Shown one piece after another: positions 1 through 8,968 of a stretch of 26,240 nucleotides of DNA. Origin of the DNA: Pezizomycotina sp. ARF18 (taxonomy: Eukaryota > Ascomycota); the NCBI GenBank assembly GCA_002224055.1, contig AZLU01000018.1:1-26240 (forward strand), in the 5' to 3' direction. The number at the start of each line of letters is the position of its first letter. The first letter of the stretch is position 1. Made by a program: the position numbers and the translations under genes. The notes under the pieces were generated by a model. It was not told the origin of the DNA and did no database searches. It saw only the letters and a list, made by a program, of their open reading frames with translations.

Positions 1-889
1 CCCCTCCGGAAGCGCAACCCGCAGCGCATCCATTGCCATCGAATCCGCCGCATCTGCACCTCACCGCCATTCTTCCACCCTACTTTCTTCTTCAGGGCCA
101 TTATAGCGTCTATTCCCCATCGCGATCTCCATATCCCGTCGTCGAAGAAGAAGTCTCGTTGTTGAAGCCGTCGTACTGGTGCCGTATGATGTCCGCCGCT
201 TCTTCCTCTTCGAGCCGCTGGTCTTCCTCGTTCTCGATGACGTTGGCGTCGTAGTAATCTTTGCGGCCGGCGCCCCAGCGGCCGTACTCGTCTTTGCCTT
301 CGCCATCTTGGTCGTCGGATTCTTCGTCGTCGGAGTACATGCCTATACCGCCTGCGCTCACCGAGACGTCGCCATCGTAGCCATCGTCTTCTTCGTCTTC
401 ATCGTCGTCGTCAGAGGAAGGGAGCTGTTCGAGGTCGAGGACTTCTTCGTCGCTGGGTTCGTCGTCATCTGATTGCTATGTTAGCGCCCGGCAGTCAAAC
501 TCGAACAATGGCAGGTAGTAGGGTGAGGTTGCGATTGTTACCTGCTCCGAGATGCGCTTGGGTAGCTTGTAGTCGTCTAGCGAGAGCGGGATTTTGTCCC
601 TGCTGATGTGAACTACGCAATTGGCATTATGTGAGCTAAAGTCCAAATTGAATCGATTCGCCCAGGGGCATCTGAAAGGGAACTTACACTCATCTTCCTC
701 ATCCGCCACATCCTCCCACGTATCTAGTGCAAGGGTTGGTTAGCAAGTTGTTCGTCTTCGTTAAGCAAGGAACATTTGAGCGATGAACGAGCTCTTACTT
801 ATTTTGCCAACTTTCGCATCCGCCGGATCGATCTCCCTCGGCCCAGAGCGCTTTGATGATTTGACCGTCTTATACTTGCTGCGACCCAT
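1..889 (-). CDS. SAS10: Sas10/Utp3, SSU processome subunit (5' part, truncated by window edge)
   Basis: Nucleolar protein of the small-subunit processome, needed in this family for early 18S rRNA processing. The start ATG is at 889-887 and opens with MGRSKYKTVKSSKRSGPREI, followed by an N-terminal pattern typical of the family (GPREIDPADAKVGKI, then TWEDVADEEDEFHISRDKIPL). Four exons can be read: 889-799, 723-688, 612-542 and 475 leftwards. The three introns have GT/AG ends and the phases join correctly. Exon 4 carries a long Asp/Glu tract and then the hallmark WGAGRKDYYDANVIENEEDQ followed by an EEEEA helix. The frame breaks near 140-150: a stop lies at about 108-110, but another frame continues with FFFDDGIW, so I infer one missing base. 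The C-terminal Sas10 domain lies outside the window. Paired head-to-head with MIM2, 332 bp apart. Confidence 0.85.
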
Positions 890-1221
890 TTTTACGTTTT
901 AGTAAATTTCGTTTGAAGTTGAAAATCGAGAAAAGTTTTCAGTTTGGGTCGTCGCAAGAAGAAAAAAAAAAAAAAAAAAAAAAAGTGAACGTGAAATTTT
1001 TTGGCCGGAAATGCCAAGACCGATAGCGGCTCTGCGAACCTTCTATCCCACTAAAAAAAAAAGCAACAAAAGGAAAACAACCCACTGCCACGCAACCCAA
1101 ACGCACTATCCGACTGCAGCTTTCTCCCTCTTTCCTTCCGACCCTCCAATCTTCCCCGAAAACAAACGCCGTTAAACCCCCGCTGTCACGACTCCATTCC
1201 CTCGCATCCTCTATTCCCATC
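890..1221. promoter_or_regulatory. Divergent promoter region, SAS10 / MIM2
   Basis: The 332 bp between the two divergent start codons must contain both promoters and 5' leaders. A poly-A run of more than 20 nt lies at 961-984 and a shorter A tract at about 1052-1062. The part next to MIM2 is pyrimidine-rich, as is common in fungal leaders. No specific operator was recognised. Confidence 0.5.
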
Positions 1222-1629
1222 ATGGCCGAGACTCAACGGCGTCGCTCCTCGACATGCCCTCGTCCTCGCAGCTCTCAGACTCCCTCGCGTCCGTCGACAG
1301 CATCGACGTCGACGCCATCTCGATCGACTCCAGGACTCCGACGCCGAAGCCGAGTGGCAGGAGTCCATACGGCAGCTCGAGCTCCTACTCAGCATGGTCT
1401 GGTGCCGTTCCTCGGCAATGGATAGGGAGGAGGTGCGCGTTTTGGGGTGAGTAGCTCTTCTCCGGGGAGGGGTTTAGAAACTCCGTTTGGAAGGAAGGAA
1501 GGAGAGCAGTGCTGACTGCAATTGCGTAGCATGAAACGGTTCATGGAGTGGAGTACCCGATACAGGTTGTCATGACGTCGAAGGTCGCGTACGAAGGAGC
1601 GGCTGGTCGGTGCTGCTACGCTATCGTGA
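1222..1629 (+). CDS. MIM2: Mim2-like mitochondrial outer-membrane import protein
   Basis: Mim2 is a small fungal protein that works with Mim1 to insert helical proteins into the mitochondrial outer membrane. The start at 1222 gives MAETQRRRSS. A Ser/Asp-rich stretch follows (SSSQLSDSLASVDSIDVDAI), then in shifted frames an EAEWQESIRQLELLLSMV helix, VPFLGN and WIGRRCAFWG. One intron (1447-1529, GTGAGT...TAG, branch-like GCTGACT) leads to exon 2, MKRFMEW..YPIQVVMTSKVAYEGA. It ends in a VGAATLS-like tail at TGA 1627-1629. The total, about 108 codons, fits the family. Each frame change is cured by one added base: near 1250 (TC_GAC), 1333 (AG_GAC), 1398 (GTC_TGG) and 1418 (AA_TGG), plus one near 1550 and one near 1605. 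The assignment comes from the acidic/Ser N-terminus, one membrane helix and the YPxxVVMT segment; it is good but not certain. Confidence 0.68.
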
Positions 1630-2832
1630 TGGAAGGTTACGCATGGGGCTTTTTTTTTTTTTTTTTTTTGGAATTGAATACGACTACAGAATATCGATCG
1701 GACGAATCGGACGATGAAAAGGAGAAATGCTGTCATTTTTTTTTTTTATGTTCGATCACAATGCAACTCAGCAGCTATATCACGTTTCCTACGACAAAAA
1801 AATAATATATATACAAAGAACATGTATATCACCCGCATGTGTAGACGACAGAACCATTTGTTCGGCCCTATTCTATTAGAGAAGTTGCTCGCTGGTATTT
1901 CCTTTTTTCTTACATCTTGCCTAATTCATTCTCTTATATCCGAGGCATTGAGCGTTTATCACTTTTATATACCTCTGTCTTCCACCTTTGATACACTATT
2001 TTTGCAATATGTACAACCTTATATTCCTCCCTTTTACCGCGACCATTCTACCACTCTCCTCGTGAGTGTTTCATTCGCAAACTTTTGTTATATTGTGTAT
2101 AAACCGAAATACTGCTTTTAACCTTTCGATAATAGGCCTAAGGCTTGAGAATAAAGAAGCGAGCATTGCAATGATCATGATACTTCTCTGAAAGCCCTGC
2201 GCAATCCATCTTCGATTTCCAAGCGACCCCTGTGATGTTAACCCTAATACAATATTTAGAAGCACTTATAGGATAAACATGTCCCTAATTACACCTTTTA
2301 TTCATTATTTTGCTTCCTGAAAGGGCTCTTCAAGTAGCGACGAAGCTGTATCGCAAGATCTCAGCACAGATAAAAGTTCAAAGGCCTAAACATCACTTGA
2401 ACATACCGTCAATGCAGAACAACGTCCAGAAACGTTAATCCGAGGAAATTTCAATATACAAAAATAATATCCCGGAGCCACCTCGGATTGAGCTACCATA
2501 CGATTTATTGCCGCCGGCGGAGGTCCGAACGTATTCTCATTATTTAGAGTAATATGCCGCCTAAATTGTTTTCCGTGGCTCTCAATCTTGGTGAACGTTT
2601 CTACTACTAGTAAATAGTATCTATGGCTCTTTCTCAGCACTGCGTCATTCGAGTAGACGGTAGAACCGTTATTAAAAAAAAAAAAAGGCTTCTATAAAAA
2701 CGCGCTTTTCGCTGCTCCGTTATCAGAGAGCTTCATTTAATGGTCTACTAGATACTCTACAATTCTACAAAGTTTAGCTTAACAATTCACAAAGCTGTAT
2801 CTCAATAAAGACGAACGCGCCAAGAATCAACA
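1630..2832. other. Intergenic region between MIM2 and the CMD-like gene
   Basis: About 1.2 kb of AT-rich DNA. It holds poly-T tracts (about 1651-1669 and 1737-1747) and short open stretches without recognisable protein similarity, the longest being minus-strand 2386-2640. A TATAAAA at 2693-2699, about 135 bp upstream of the CMD start codon and just after an A tract, is a possible core promoter element. Nothing else can be supported. Confidence 0.5.
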
Positions 2833-3542
2833 ATGCGCCTCCCCTACGCCCCCTCCACACCTCCCTACACCGCCGACGCCACAGTCCAAGAAACCTACGC
2901 CCGCGTCGCCGCCCGGCGCTCCCCCCCCACTGCAACCCCTCGACCTAACCCTCCTCCACTCCCCGCCCGTCGCCGACGGCTGGAACTCCTTCCTCGGCCA
3001 TCCGCACAAAAACATCCCTACCGCCTGACATTCGCGAAATACTCATCTGCGCGTCGCATCCCTCAACGGCGCCGCCTACGAGTGGGAACACCACGCACCC
3101 CTCGCCGCCGCCGCCGGAATTAATTCCGACGGAATGACGGCTTTAGAATACGACGGAAAATACCATTATGGTAGAAGAGGGAGATGGAAGGCTTAAGTGA
3201 GAAGCAGTGGGGTGCTGTGTGGTACGCGGACGCGATGACGGTGGATGTTAAGGTTGCAAAGGAGGTGTTTGATAATTTGAGGGAGATTTTAGTGAGAGGG
3301 AGGTTGTGGAGGTGACGGCGACGGTGGCGGGTATAATTGCGTTAGTAGGTTTTGGTTGCGCTCGACGTGAGTTTTTACTGTGAACTTTTTCTTTCCCTCT
3401 AATTGTTTTTTTTTTTTTTTTTTTTTTTTTTGAGATGATTGTGATTTGGGGGTTGTAATTGTATCGGTGTAGAGAGATCTAGTGCGGCTTTTGCTAACGG
3501 AGTTTTGTGTGAATTGTAGTTGGAGAAGCGAACCCGAAGTGA
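2833..3542 (+). CDS. Carboxymuconolactone decarboxylase-like (AhpD-fold) protein
   Basis: The family includes 4-carboxymuconolactone decarboxylase of the protocatechuate pathway and AhpD-type peroxidase relatives. The start gives MRLPYAPSTPPYTADATVQE, then ETYARVAARR, and in successive frames LDLTLLHSPPVADGWNSFLG, SLPPDIREILIC, VASLNGAAYEWEHHAPLAAA, EKQWGAVWYADAMTVDVKVA and EREVVEVTATVAG, then CVSRF and LVALDV. This order, with the RE..IC, ..NGAAYEW.HHAPLA and final ALDVGE elements, is the usual fungal one. One intron is placed at 3367-3519 with a CTAAC branch at 3494-3498; exon 2 ends GEANPK with TGA at 3540-3542. About 186 codons. The intron contains a T tract of about 25 nt. Around eight single-base deletions are implied (for example near 2928, 2998, 3050, 3180, 3291, 3331, 3352 and 3367). 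The substrate cannot be read from sequence; context suggests aromatic catabolism. Confidence 0.83.
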
Positions 3543-4365
3543 GGAGCCGGCGCTGTTAGTTTGGGGGTTCTCGTTAGAAACCAGGCGGTTCGGCTACAGC
3601 TCTCGGATGCGTGATAAAGCCCTCTTAAAGTAAAATTCTATAGTAAATTGTCCATGCTCATAATAATTAAGGATATATAGCTATAGCTGTCGTACAAATG
3701 CTGGTGAGCTGTAAAGCATCGTGGATGACGGCTTTCTCATACGACTCAAGATTTGTATATAGACTCAAAAAAGCGCTTGCACGCGAAATGGAAAGCGAAG
3801 TTTGAAGATGGTATGGGCGATTGCCGCTATGGTTGCCGTTAGTCTCTCGGTTAGGCTTTAAGAGCTGAAGCTTTGCCGAGATCCTGCCAGTGCGGAATAA
3901 TGAGCTCCGCTTTTTGTGCGACAGTAGGAAAGTTTCTCATTCGGGTTGCCGCCTGAACAAATTTGGGAGGCCTAAAGTAGTAGTCATGGAGTAGCCATGG
4001 TCATGGTTAAGATATTAAATTTCTCAAGCTTGGGGTATTGCTCAAAGTGCTTCAGTTGATTAAGCTCACAAAGTGGTCTCTTTCCCAATGATTTTGGCAG
4101 CGATTGAAAAGTTATTGATTAATTTAGCAACTGAGATAATAAAAGCTAGATACAAGGCAAGTAAAAGAAATCAACCACAAAGACAAATCTTTCTTTTTTG
4201 AGACGCCGAAAATAAATAAGCAGATCGTAAACTATTTTACAGAGAAGATAAGGCACTGTCTGTTCCTATAATAAAAAATCCAAAGTGATAGAGTGATTAA
4301 AAAAAAAAGAAAGAGAGTCGTCTAGAAAAAGGAGAAAGCGTGAATATAGGTAATGGTTATAATAT
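3543..4365. other. Intergenic region between convergent genes
   Basis: 820 bp between the 3' ends of the CMD-like gene and the dioxygenase. It is AT-rich, with no open frame of note, no RNA gene and no repeat that I could recognise. It presumably holds both 3' UTRs; several AATAAA-like and TAATAA-like motifs are present, but I cannot assign a polyadenylation site. Confidence 0.4.
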
Positions 4366-5308
4366 TTAAACCTGGTCCGGCTTCTTCCTGAAGAGAACGC
4401 TCGAGTCCTGGTAGCTGCCGTCTGTGCCCTTCGGCGCCAGGGTAACGTTATACTCGAGATCAAGCGTCGCCTTCGGATCGCCCTCGCGCGGCTTGAAATC
4501 GACAACGAGGTCGTCCTTAACAGCAAAGACGGAATCCGACGTCAGATACGGATCGTCCTTGGGGAACAGCTGCGTAGTAACAGCTTGTACTCTGGATGCG
4601 AGATCATCAGGTGAATATGCGCCGGCCTCATGGGGTGGCGGTCCATAAGCTGCAGAAGCGTCCACGCGGGTCCATCTGTGGGCAAGGAATACGCCGTCGG
4701 CCGCAGGCAGTAGAAGTAGTACTCCCGTCTTCATTCGTGCGAATTCCCGGAGGTTATTAGCGATTGGTTCTCGGATCTTGGAAATCGTATTTCCCGTTCG
4801 CGGAAGCCTGCAGATGTCGAATACGGCATTAGGAATGCCCTTTTTAGTATCGAGGTCGATTACTTTCCCGTGCATGAGCGCGACCTGCCCCTGGTGTTTA
4901 TCCTGGATGATACTACCGCCCAACTCCCTAAAAGGAGCATCGGGGACCAGAACGGACCGAGGATAGAAGAAGACGTCGGTGCCTCGCCGTTCTTGTCAAA
5001 GTGGTGGTGGCGATCTCGTCGACGAGGATTCGAGGCCGATTAACGTCGGAGAGGCGGTGCATCTCGTTGCGGGTAGCGTTGCTGATCTGGCCGACGGAGT
5101 TGAGGTATTTACTCCAGTCATCCATTCTTCGATCGTGAGCTCGTTCTCGATGGCGAAGTCGTGGACGTGCTTGATTAGGGAGGAGAGTAGCTGCCGGTCC
5201 TACCCTGGCATTTGGGACCGAGGCCGTTGATGCAGCTCTCGGTGAAGGCTTGGAAGACCTTTGGTCGAACGACGACGAGGGTTGGTCGTTTCCGTTGGTG
5301 GTGGCCAT
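4366..5308 (-). CDS. Intradiol ring-cleavage dioxygenase (protocatechuate/catechol/hydroxyquinol type)
   Basis: Non-heme Fe(III) enzyme that opens a diphenolic ring between the hydroxyls to give a cis,cis-muconate. The start [10 protein letters not shown] is at 5308. An N-terminal dioxygenase domain follows: a [20 protein letters not shown] helix, DEIATTTL, and [20 protein letters not shown] in a shifted frame. The catalytic core reads [60 protein letters not shown] and [11 protein letters not shown]. All four metal ligands are visible: Tyr codons at 4787-4789 and 4689-4691, and His codons at 4617-4619 and 4611-4613. The C-terminus is [13 protein letters not shown]...FRKKPDQV, with TAA at 4366-4368. 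About 315 codons, no intron. Frame breaks are single-base losses, for example near 4811, where the expected Trp of DIWQ is lost. The adjacent carboxymuconate cyclase favours protocatechuate as substrate; this is inference. Confidence 0.92.
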
Positions 5309-6408
5309 GGTGGAAAGGGTAAGGGTAAGGGTAGGTAGGTAGGTTAGAGAAAGATGTGTAAAGGTGTTAGGTAAGTGTGGATGTTATAACGTTAGGAGGA
5401 TTGTTGTTGGATGATCTGCTTTTGCGATCTGGTTTCTGTTGGACTGATGTCTGGAGAATGAGAATATCAAAAAATGGAGATCGTGAAATCCCCTTCTTAT
5501 ATATCTTTTTCGACGACAGCGAGTCTAATTTCAACGATACGCCGACATCTAAACACCCTTTCACAAAATCAAGGAAACCTGTGTTCTACAGTGCCCTATA
5601 CTCCGCGATAACAGCGCGCACACACTAGAAGCCGGAACCCCAAATGCCGAGTGCCATTTCTGTTCACGTAAAAGCCTCTGAATTCCTTCGCACAACAACA
5701 GCATAGGTGTTTCGCTAAGTGCTTTCTGTGATTCGGGACTTACGCTCGGATGTCGTCTCCATGCATGACATGACCCCCAATTGTTATTCCCCCCCCGCCT
5801 TTCAAGAGGGCGGTTATAAGCCATTAAAATCTCGACCAATGGCCCCACGGATTTCTTTTCGCTGCTCACAAGAAAAGGGAGTTTGAGGGTTGCGGGGGTG
5901 GCCGGATAAGTATTTATCCTGGGCAAGCTCTTTGAACTCTATGGAGATGTGCCGTGACTGCCCGAAAAACTCGTAAAGTCAGGCAGCGTGCCACAAGAAA
6001 AGCTTGGTAAGTAATTTCGCGGCTACAATGCTCGGAAGGGGGTTCTTCCATGCAGCAAGGGTTTCCGGCCCCAACTACTACGCCGTTGACATCGTCCCCA
6101 CAACACCCCGAAAACACCCCGTTCAGCGTTCTATCGGCAGATAATTCGGGGTATTCTGTTAGCAAAGACTAGAAAAAAAGAAGTCGTACGAGTGTCGCAG
6201 CTCCTTTTAAAGCCCTCAAAAGCTCTAGAATTATGAAATGCTCAGTAATGTATTCCATCGGCCGTAAGATCACGGGCTGAGTGAATGGTCTATTCGCGGT
6301 CAATTCGTTCGTTCACAAGTGCAGTTCGCTTATTTTCAGAGCTCGAGCTTATTCTTCCGCATTTCGACTTCAATTGCAACAACCACCACGAGTTTTCAGC
6401 AGAGGAAG
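5309..6408. promoter_or_regulatory. Shared divergent promoter, dioxygenase / carboxymuconate cyclase
   Basis: 1.1 kb between two start codons transcribed away from each other, both in the same predicted pathway, so coordinated control from here is likely (inference). The region holds a minus-strand TATATAA (plus 5498-5504) about 190 bp upstream of the dioxygenase ATG, short AGGGTA/GGTA direct repeats at 5316-5344, and a GATA palindrome listed separately. No credible ORF was found; the longest open stretch (minus 5561-5926) has no recognisable features. Confidence 0.55.
5904..5919. promoter_or_regulatory. Palindromic GATA-factor site
   Basis: GGATAA, a 4-base spacer GTAT, then TTATCC: perfect 6-bp inverted arms that place two GATA cores on opposite strands. 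Fungal GATA activators of the AreA/Nit2 type bind closely spaced GATA pairs. It sits centrally in the divergent catabolic promoter. Another GATAA occurs near 6140. Function is inferred. Confidence 0.4.
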
Positions 6409-7607
6409 ATGCTTCACCATTTGATGATAGGACGTGACGCCTCCAGGCGCAATATTCACCGTCGCGTTCGACGACGAAGCCTTAACGTTGAAATTGGTCA
6501 AGCGGACTGCGATTCCAGAGGACGAACCAATATCGTGGATGACGTTCGACGTAAGTGACCGCCTGTTCCCAATTCCAATGGCTTTTGCTAACAGGTATCA
6601 TTAATGTAGCATGTGAAAAAGACCATCTACGCGCTTCGATGAAGAAATGGTCAAGTCACAAAGTGATCGGTCCCACTGAAATTGTGCACTCGGCTTCATT
6701 CCCCATGGAACATGACCGTACGTCCTCCACCTCGCCTTTTTCCTTTTAAGCTCACACTTCTTGCTAACAGCTCCAACCGCCAGCCGCTGCATCCAGCGCT
6801 GATACGAACACCGCGCCATCTTCGTCCTTGCGGCGCACAACCGCCCTACAACGTCTACGGCAACCCGTTCTACGACCACGCCGGCACGGCAACGTCTTCT
6901 CCGTATCCTCCGACGGCGCGCTCTCACAAAACATCCAGAATTACGAATACTCACCCAAAACTGGCATACACGGCATGGTCTTCGACCCCACGGAAACTTA
7001 TTTATACTCCGCCGACCTTCGGGGTAATAAAATATGGACGCACAAAAAAGCACCCCGAAACAGTAAACTAGAATTAGTTAATTGCATAGAAGCACCCGAT
7101 CCGGGCGATCACCCGCGCTGGGTCGCCATCCACCCCTCGGTAAATACCTCTACGTCCTCATGGAAGCCGGTAACCGCCTCGCGTCCTACGTAATAGACGA
7201 AAACACAAAATTCCCGTCTTCACGCACATGACATACCGCTCGTCCCACCCTCCGCCCCGGAATTAAAAAACAGAATGTACCGCTCCGACGTCGTGTCCGT
7301 ATCCCACAGCGGTAACTACCTCTTCGCGAGCGCGCGGTCGAATTCGGCTAGTTTAACGGGGTATGTTAGTGCGTTAAGTTGGGAAAAGTGGGATATAGAA
7401 CGGCAGATTTGTTTAAACCCTACGCCGACGAGCGGGGGTCATTCGAATGCCGTTTCGCCGTGCGATTGGAGCGATGAGTGGTTGCGCTTACGGACGACGA
7501 GAAGGGTTTCGTGGAGGTTTATAGGTGAGGATGAGTTTTTGGTTAGGGTTGCGCATCTTGATATCAAGGAACCCGGGTTTGGGATGAATGCTATATGGTA
7601 CGATTGA
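6409..7607 (+). CDS. Carboxy-cis,cis-muconate cyclase (fungal 3-carboxymuconate lactonizing enzyme)
   Basis: Seven-bladed beta-propeller lactonase that converts 3-carboxy-cis,cis-muconate to 3-carboxymuconolactone (EC 5.5.1.5) in the fungal protocatechuate pathway. The start MLHHLMIG is at 6409, followed in shifted frame by PPGAIFTVAFDDEALTLKLV. Intron 1 is 6551-6609, exon 2 is HVKKTIYA..MKKWSSHKVIGPTEIVHSAS, and intron 2 is 6718-6770 (GTACGT...TTGCTAACAG). Exon 3 carries NIQNYEYSPKTGIHGMVFDP, TYLYSADLRGNKIWTHKK, EAPDPGDHPRWVAIHPS, MYRSDVVSVSHSGNYLFASA, NPTPTSGGHSNAVSPCDWSD and the C-terminus EPGFGMNAIWYD, with TGA at 7605-7607. About 362 codons, close to the characterised Neurospora enzyme's length of about 365. 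Frame breaks are single-base deletions. The near-identical C-terminal segment makes the family call secure. Confidence 0.93.
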
Positions 7608-7757
7608 GGTTGGAACTAAGGTAGGCTCTTTTTTCAGGCACACTAGTATGAGAAGATAGAGATAGACTTCCGCGGAATATGTATTAGAACAATAGCTATG
7701 CGCAAAATACTAAACAACATCATAGTACCTTTATTTTTTTTTTTTCTTTTGTGACCT

Positions 7758-8147
7758 CTAGTTTAATATAAACTTCACCACACCCAACGTACCAACAGCG
7801 TCCAATAAACATGCCAGCCCGCTTAACCCACCAGAAACTCCTCGTCCGGACTCTCCAAGCGGCCATAAATGCCCCAGTACAACCCCGCGATGGAAACGTG
7901 AGCTACCAAAGCCAGCCCGCACGCACAGATAAACAAGTAGACGCATCGACGTTCCTCAGGCGGTTCGGCGGAGGATTGGACATAGAGGACGTAGTGGAGA
8001 TACGTCGTTCGAGTATTGCCGTGACTATGAGGGCGAGGATGTGAGCTGGCTCCGGGTAGGCGCTTGCGAAGCGACGAGGGAGTTTTGTTTGCGCGGGTGG
8101 ATTGAGATGTTTGTCGGTGCGGCTTCGACGTCGATATTGTTCGTCAT
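7758..8147 (-). CDS. Small probable membrane protein, unidentified
   Basis: Read from ATG 8147-8145: MTNNIDVEAAPTNISIHPRK, then YPEPAHILALIVTAILE. In the next frame comes a long, clearly protein-like run: TYLHYVLYVQSSAEPPEERR, CVYLFICACGLALVAHVSIA, GLYWGIYGRLESPDEEFLVG. In a third frame there is a hydrophobic tail, LSGLACLLDAVGTLGVVKFILN, with stop TAG at 7758-7760. The frames join by single-base insertions, as in neighbouring genes, giving about 130 residues with three hydrophobic segments. It lies antisense between the cyclase 3' end and the hydrolase promoter. I do not recognise the family. The evidence for coding is amino-acid composition, the order of frames and the absence of a competing gene. 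A mitochondrial or ER membrane protein would fit. Confidence 0.5.
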
Positions 8148-8814
8148 TGCGTCCCTTTTTTTTTTTACTAGCCTTTGAGGATAGATCTAGTAGCAGATGC
8201 CTCAGGCAGGGGCCGACGATTCCAGAAAAAAAAAATCCATTTAAAAGCCTATACTTGAGAAATCGATAGCAGGTGAGACAAGGTCTCAGGCTAAAGAGCA
8301 TTCGACTACTCGTTGGCCGTTGATAGTAGATAACATTCTAGTATCTGATTCCCACTATCGTTATCATTCTCAATGTCAATTGGCGCAGCTTGGTACTGTC
8401 ATTACATTCCTATATCTCATTTTGCTGGATGGACGGGAATACTTCTATATTACACTAGCACCTGGCGATGCTCATTTTTTTTTTTTGGGTGCTTTTTTGG
8501 GTGCTTTTGATGCGGCAGCCAGTGAAGGAACCAACCAAGTCGACGCCGGCAGTTCCTTTTGCCGTTGTCGACTTCCGCCGCCTTTTCTTTCTTCTTTTTT
8601 CTTTTTTTTTTCTCTCGACCGAGCCAAACCGCCGGCCATCAACAACCGTCACCGCCTGCCGACACAAAGTTGACGATGCATCCATCAACCACGAGCAAGG
8701 GTAGCTTGGAATACGACCGGTAGCTACGGACGGCTTTACTAGAAGCTCTCGATACAAAAAGCCACTACAACCCGTTTCGACTTGCAATTTTAGAAGACTC
8801 CTCAATTTTTTCTT

Positions 8815-8845
<31 letters not shown>

Positions 8846-8968
8846 CCACCCAAATGTTCCCATTTGAAGTACACTGACAATTCAGATTCAAGTACGACCA
8901 AAACTCTCTGCAGTACTTCTTACAATTTAATCGAGCTTCCCGCGAAAAACCCGAAGCCTAAAGCAACA
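8148..8968. promoter_or_regulatory. Divergent intergenic region, small membrane protein / EthD-hydrolase
   Basis: 820 bp with very long T tracts (about 8600-8611 and 8816-8842), a short tandem direct repeat TTGGGTGCTTTT (about 8485-8510) and pyrimidine-rich stretches. Open stretches on both strands here are low-complexity Lys- or Phe-rich translations of homopolymers and are not genes. It should contain the promoter for the hydrolase at 8969. Confidence 0.45.

Noticed and set aside
61-472. Overlapping ORFs on both strands (61-306 minus, 179-472 plus)
   Set aside because: They are other frames of the acidic, GA-rich SAS10 exon 4; the Sas10 frame has the WGAGRKDYYDANVIE hallmark.
1548-2121. 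Plus-strand ORFs after MIM2 exon 2
   Set aside because: Their translations are the wrong frame of exon 2 followed by poly-T-encoded Phe runs and AT-rich 3' DNA.
5316-5344. AGGGTA/GGTA repeats resembling an interstitial telomere
   Set aside because: The unit is TAAGGG (CCCTTA on the other strand), not TTAGGG, with only about three copies inside a leader. Treated as simple sequence.
5561-5926. 121-codon minus-strand ORF in the divergent promoter
   Set aside because: No recognisable motif or family-like composition, and it overlaps the predicted promoter and the GATA palindrome.
6601-7053. 150-codon minus-strand ORF opposite the cyclase
   Set aside because: Arg/Cys-rich shadow of the cyclase exons, which carry strong family-specific segments.
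8455-8901. 148-codon minus-strand ORF upstream of the hydrolase
   Set aside because: Largely Lys/Arg runs translated from poly-T tracts; no protein-like core.
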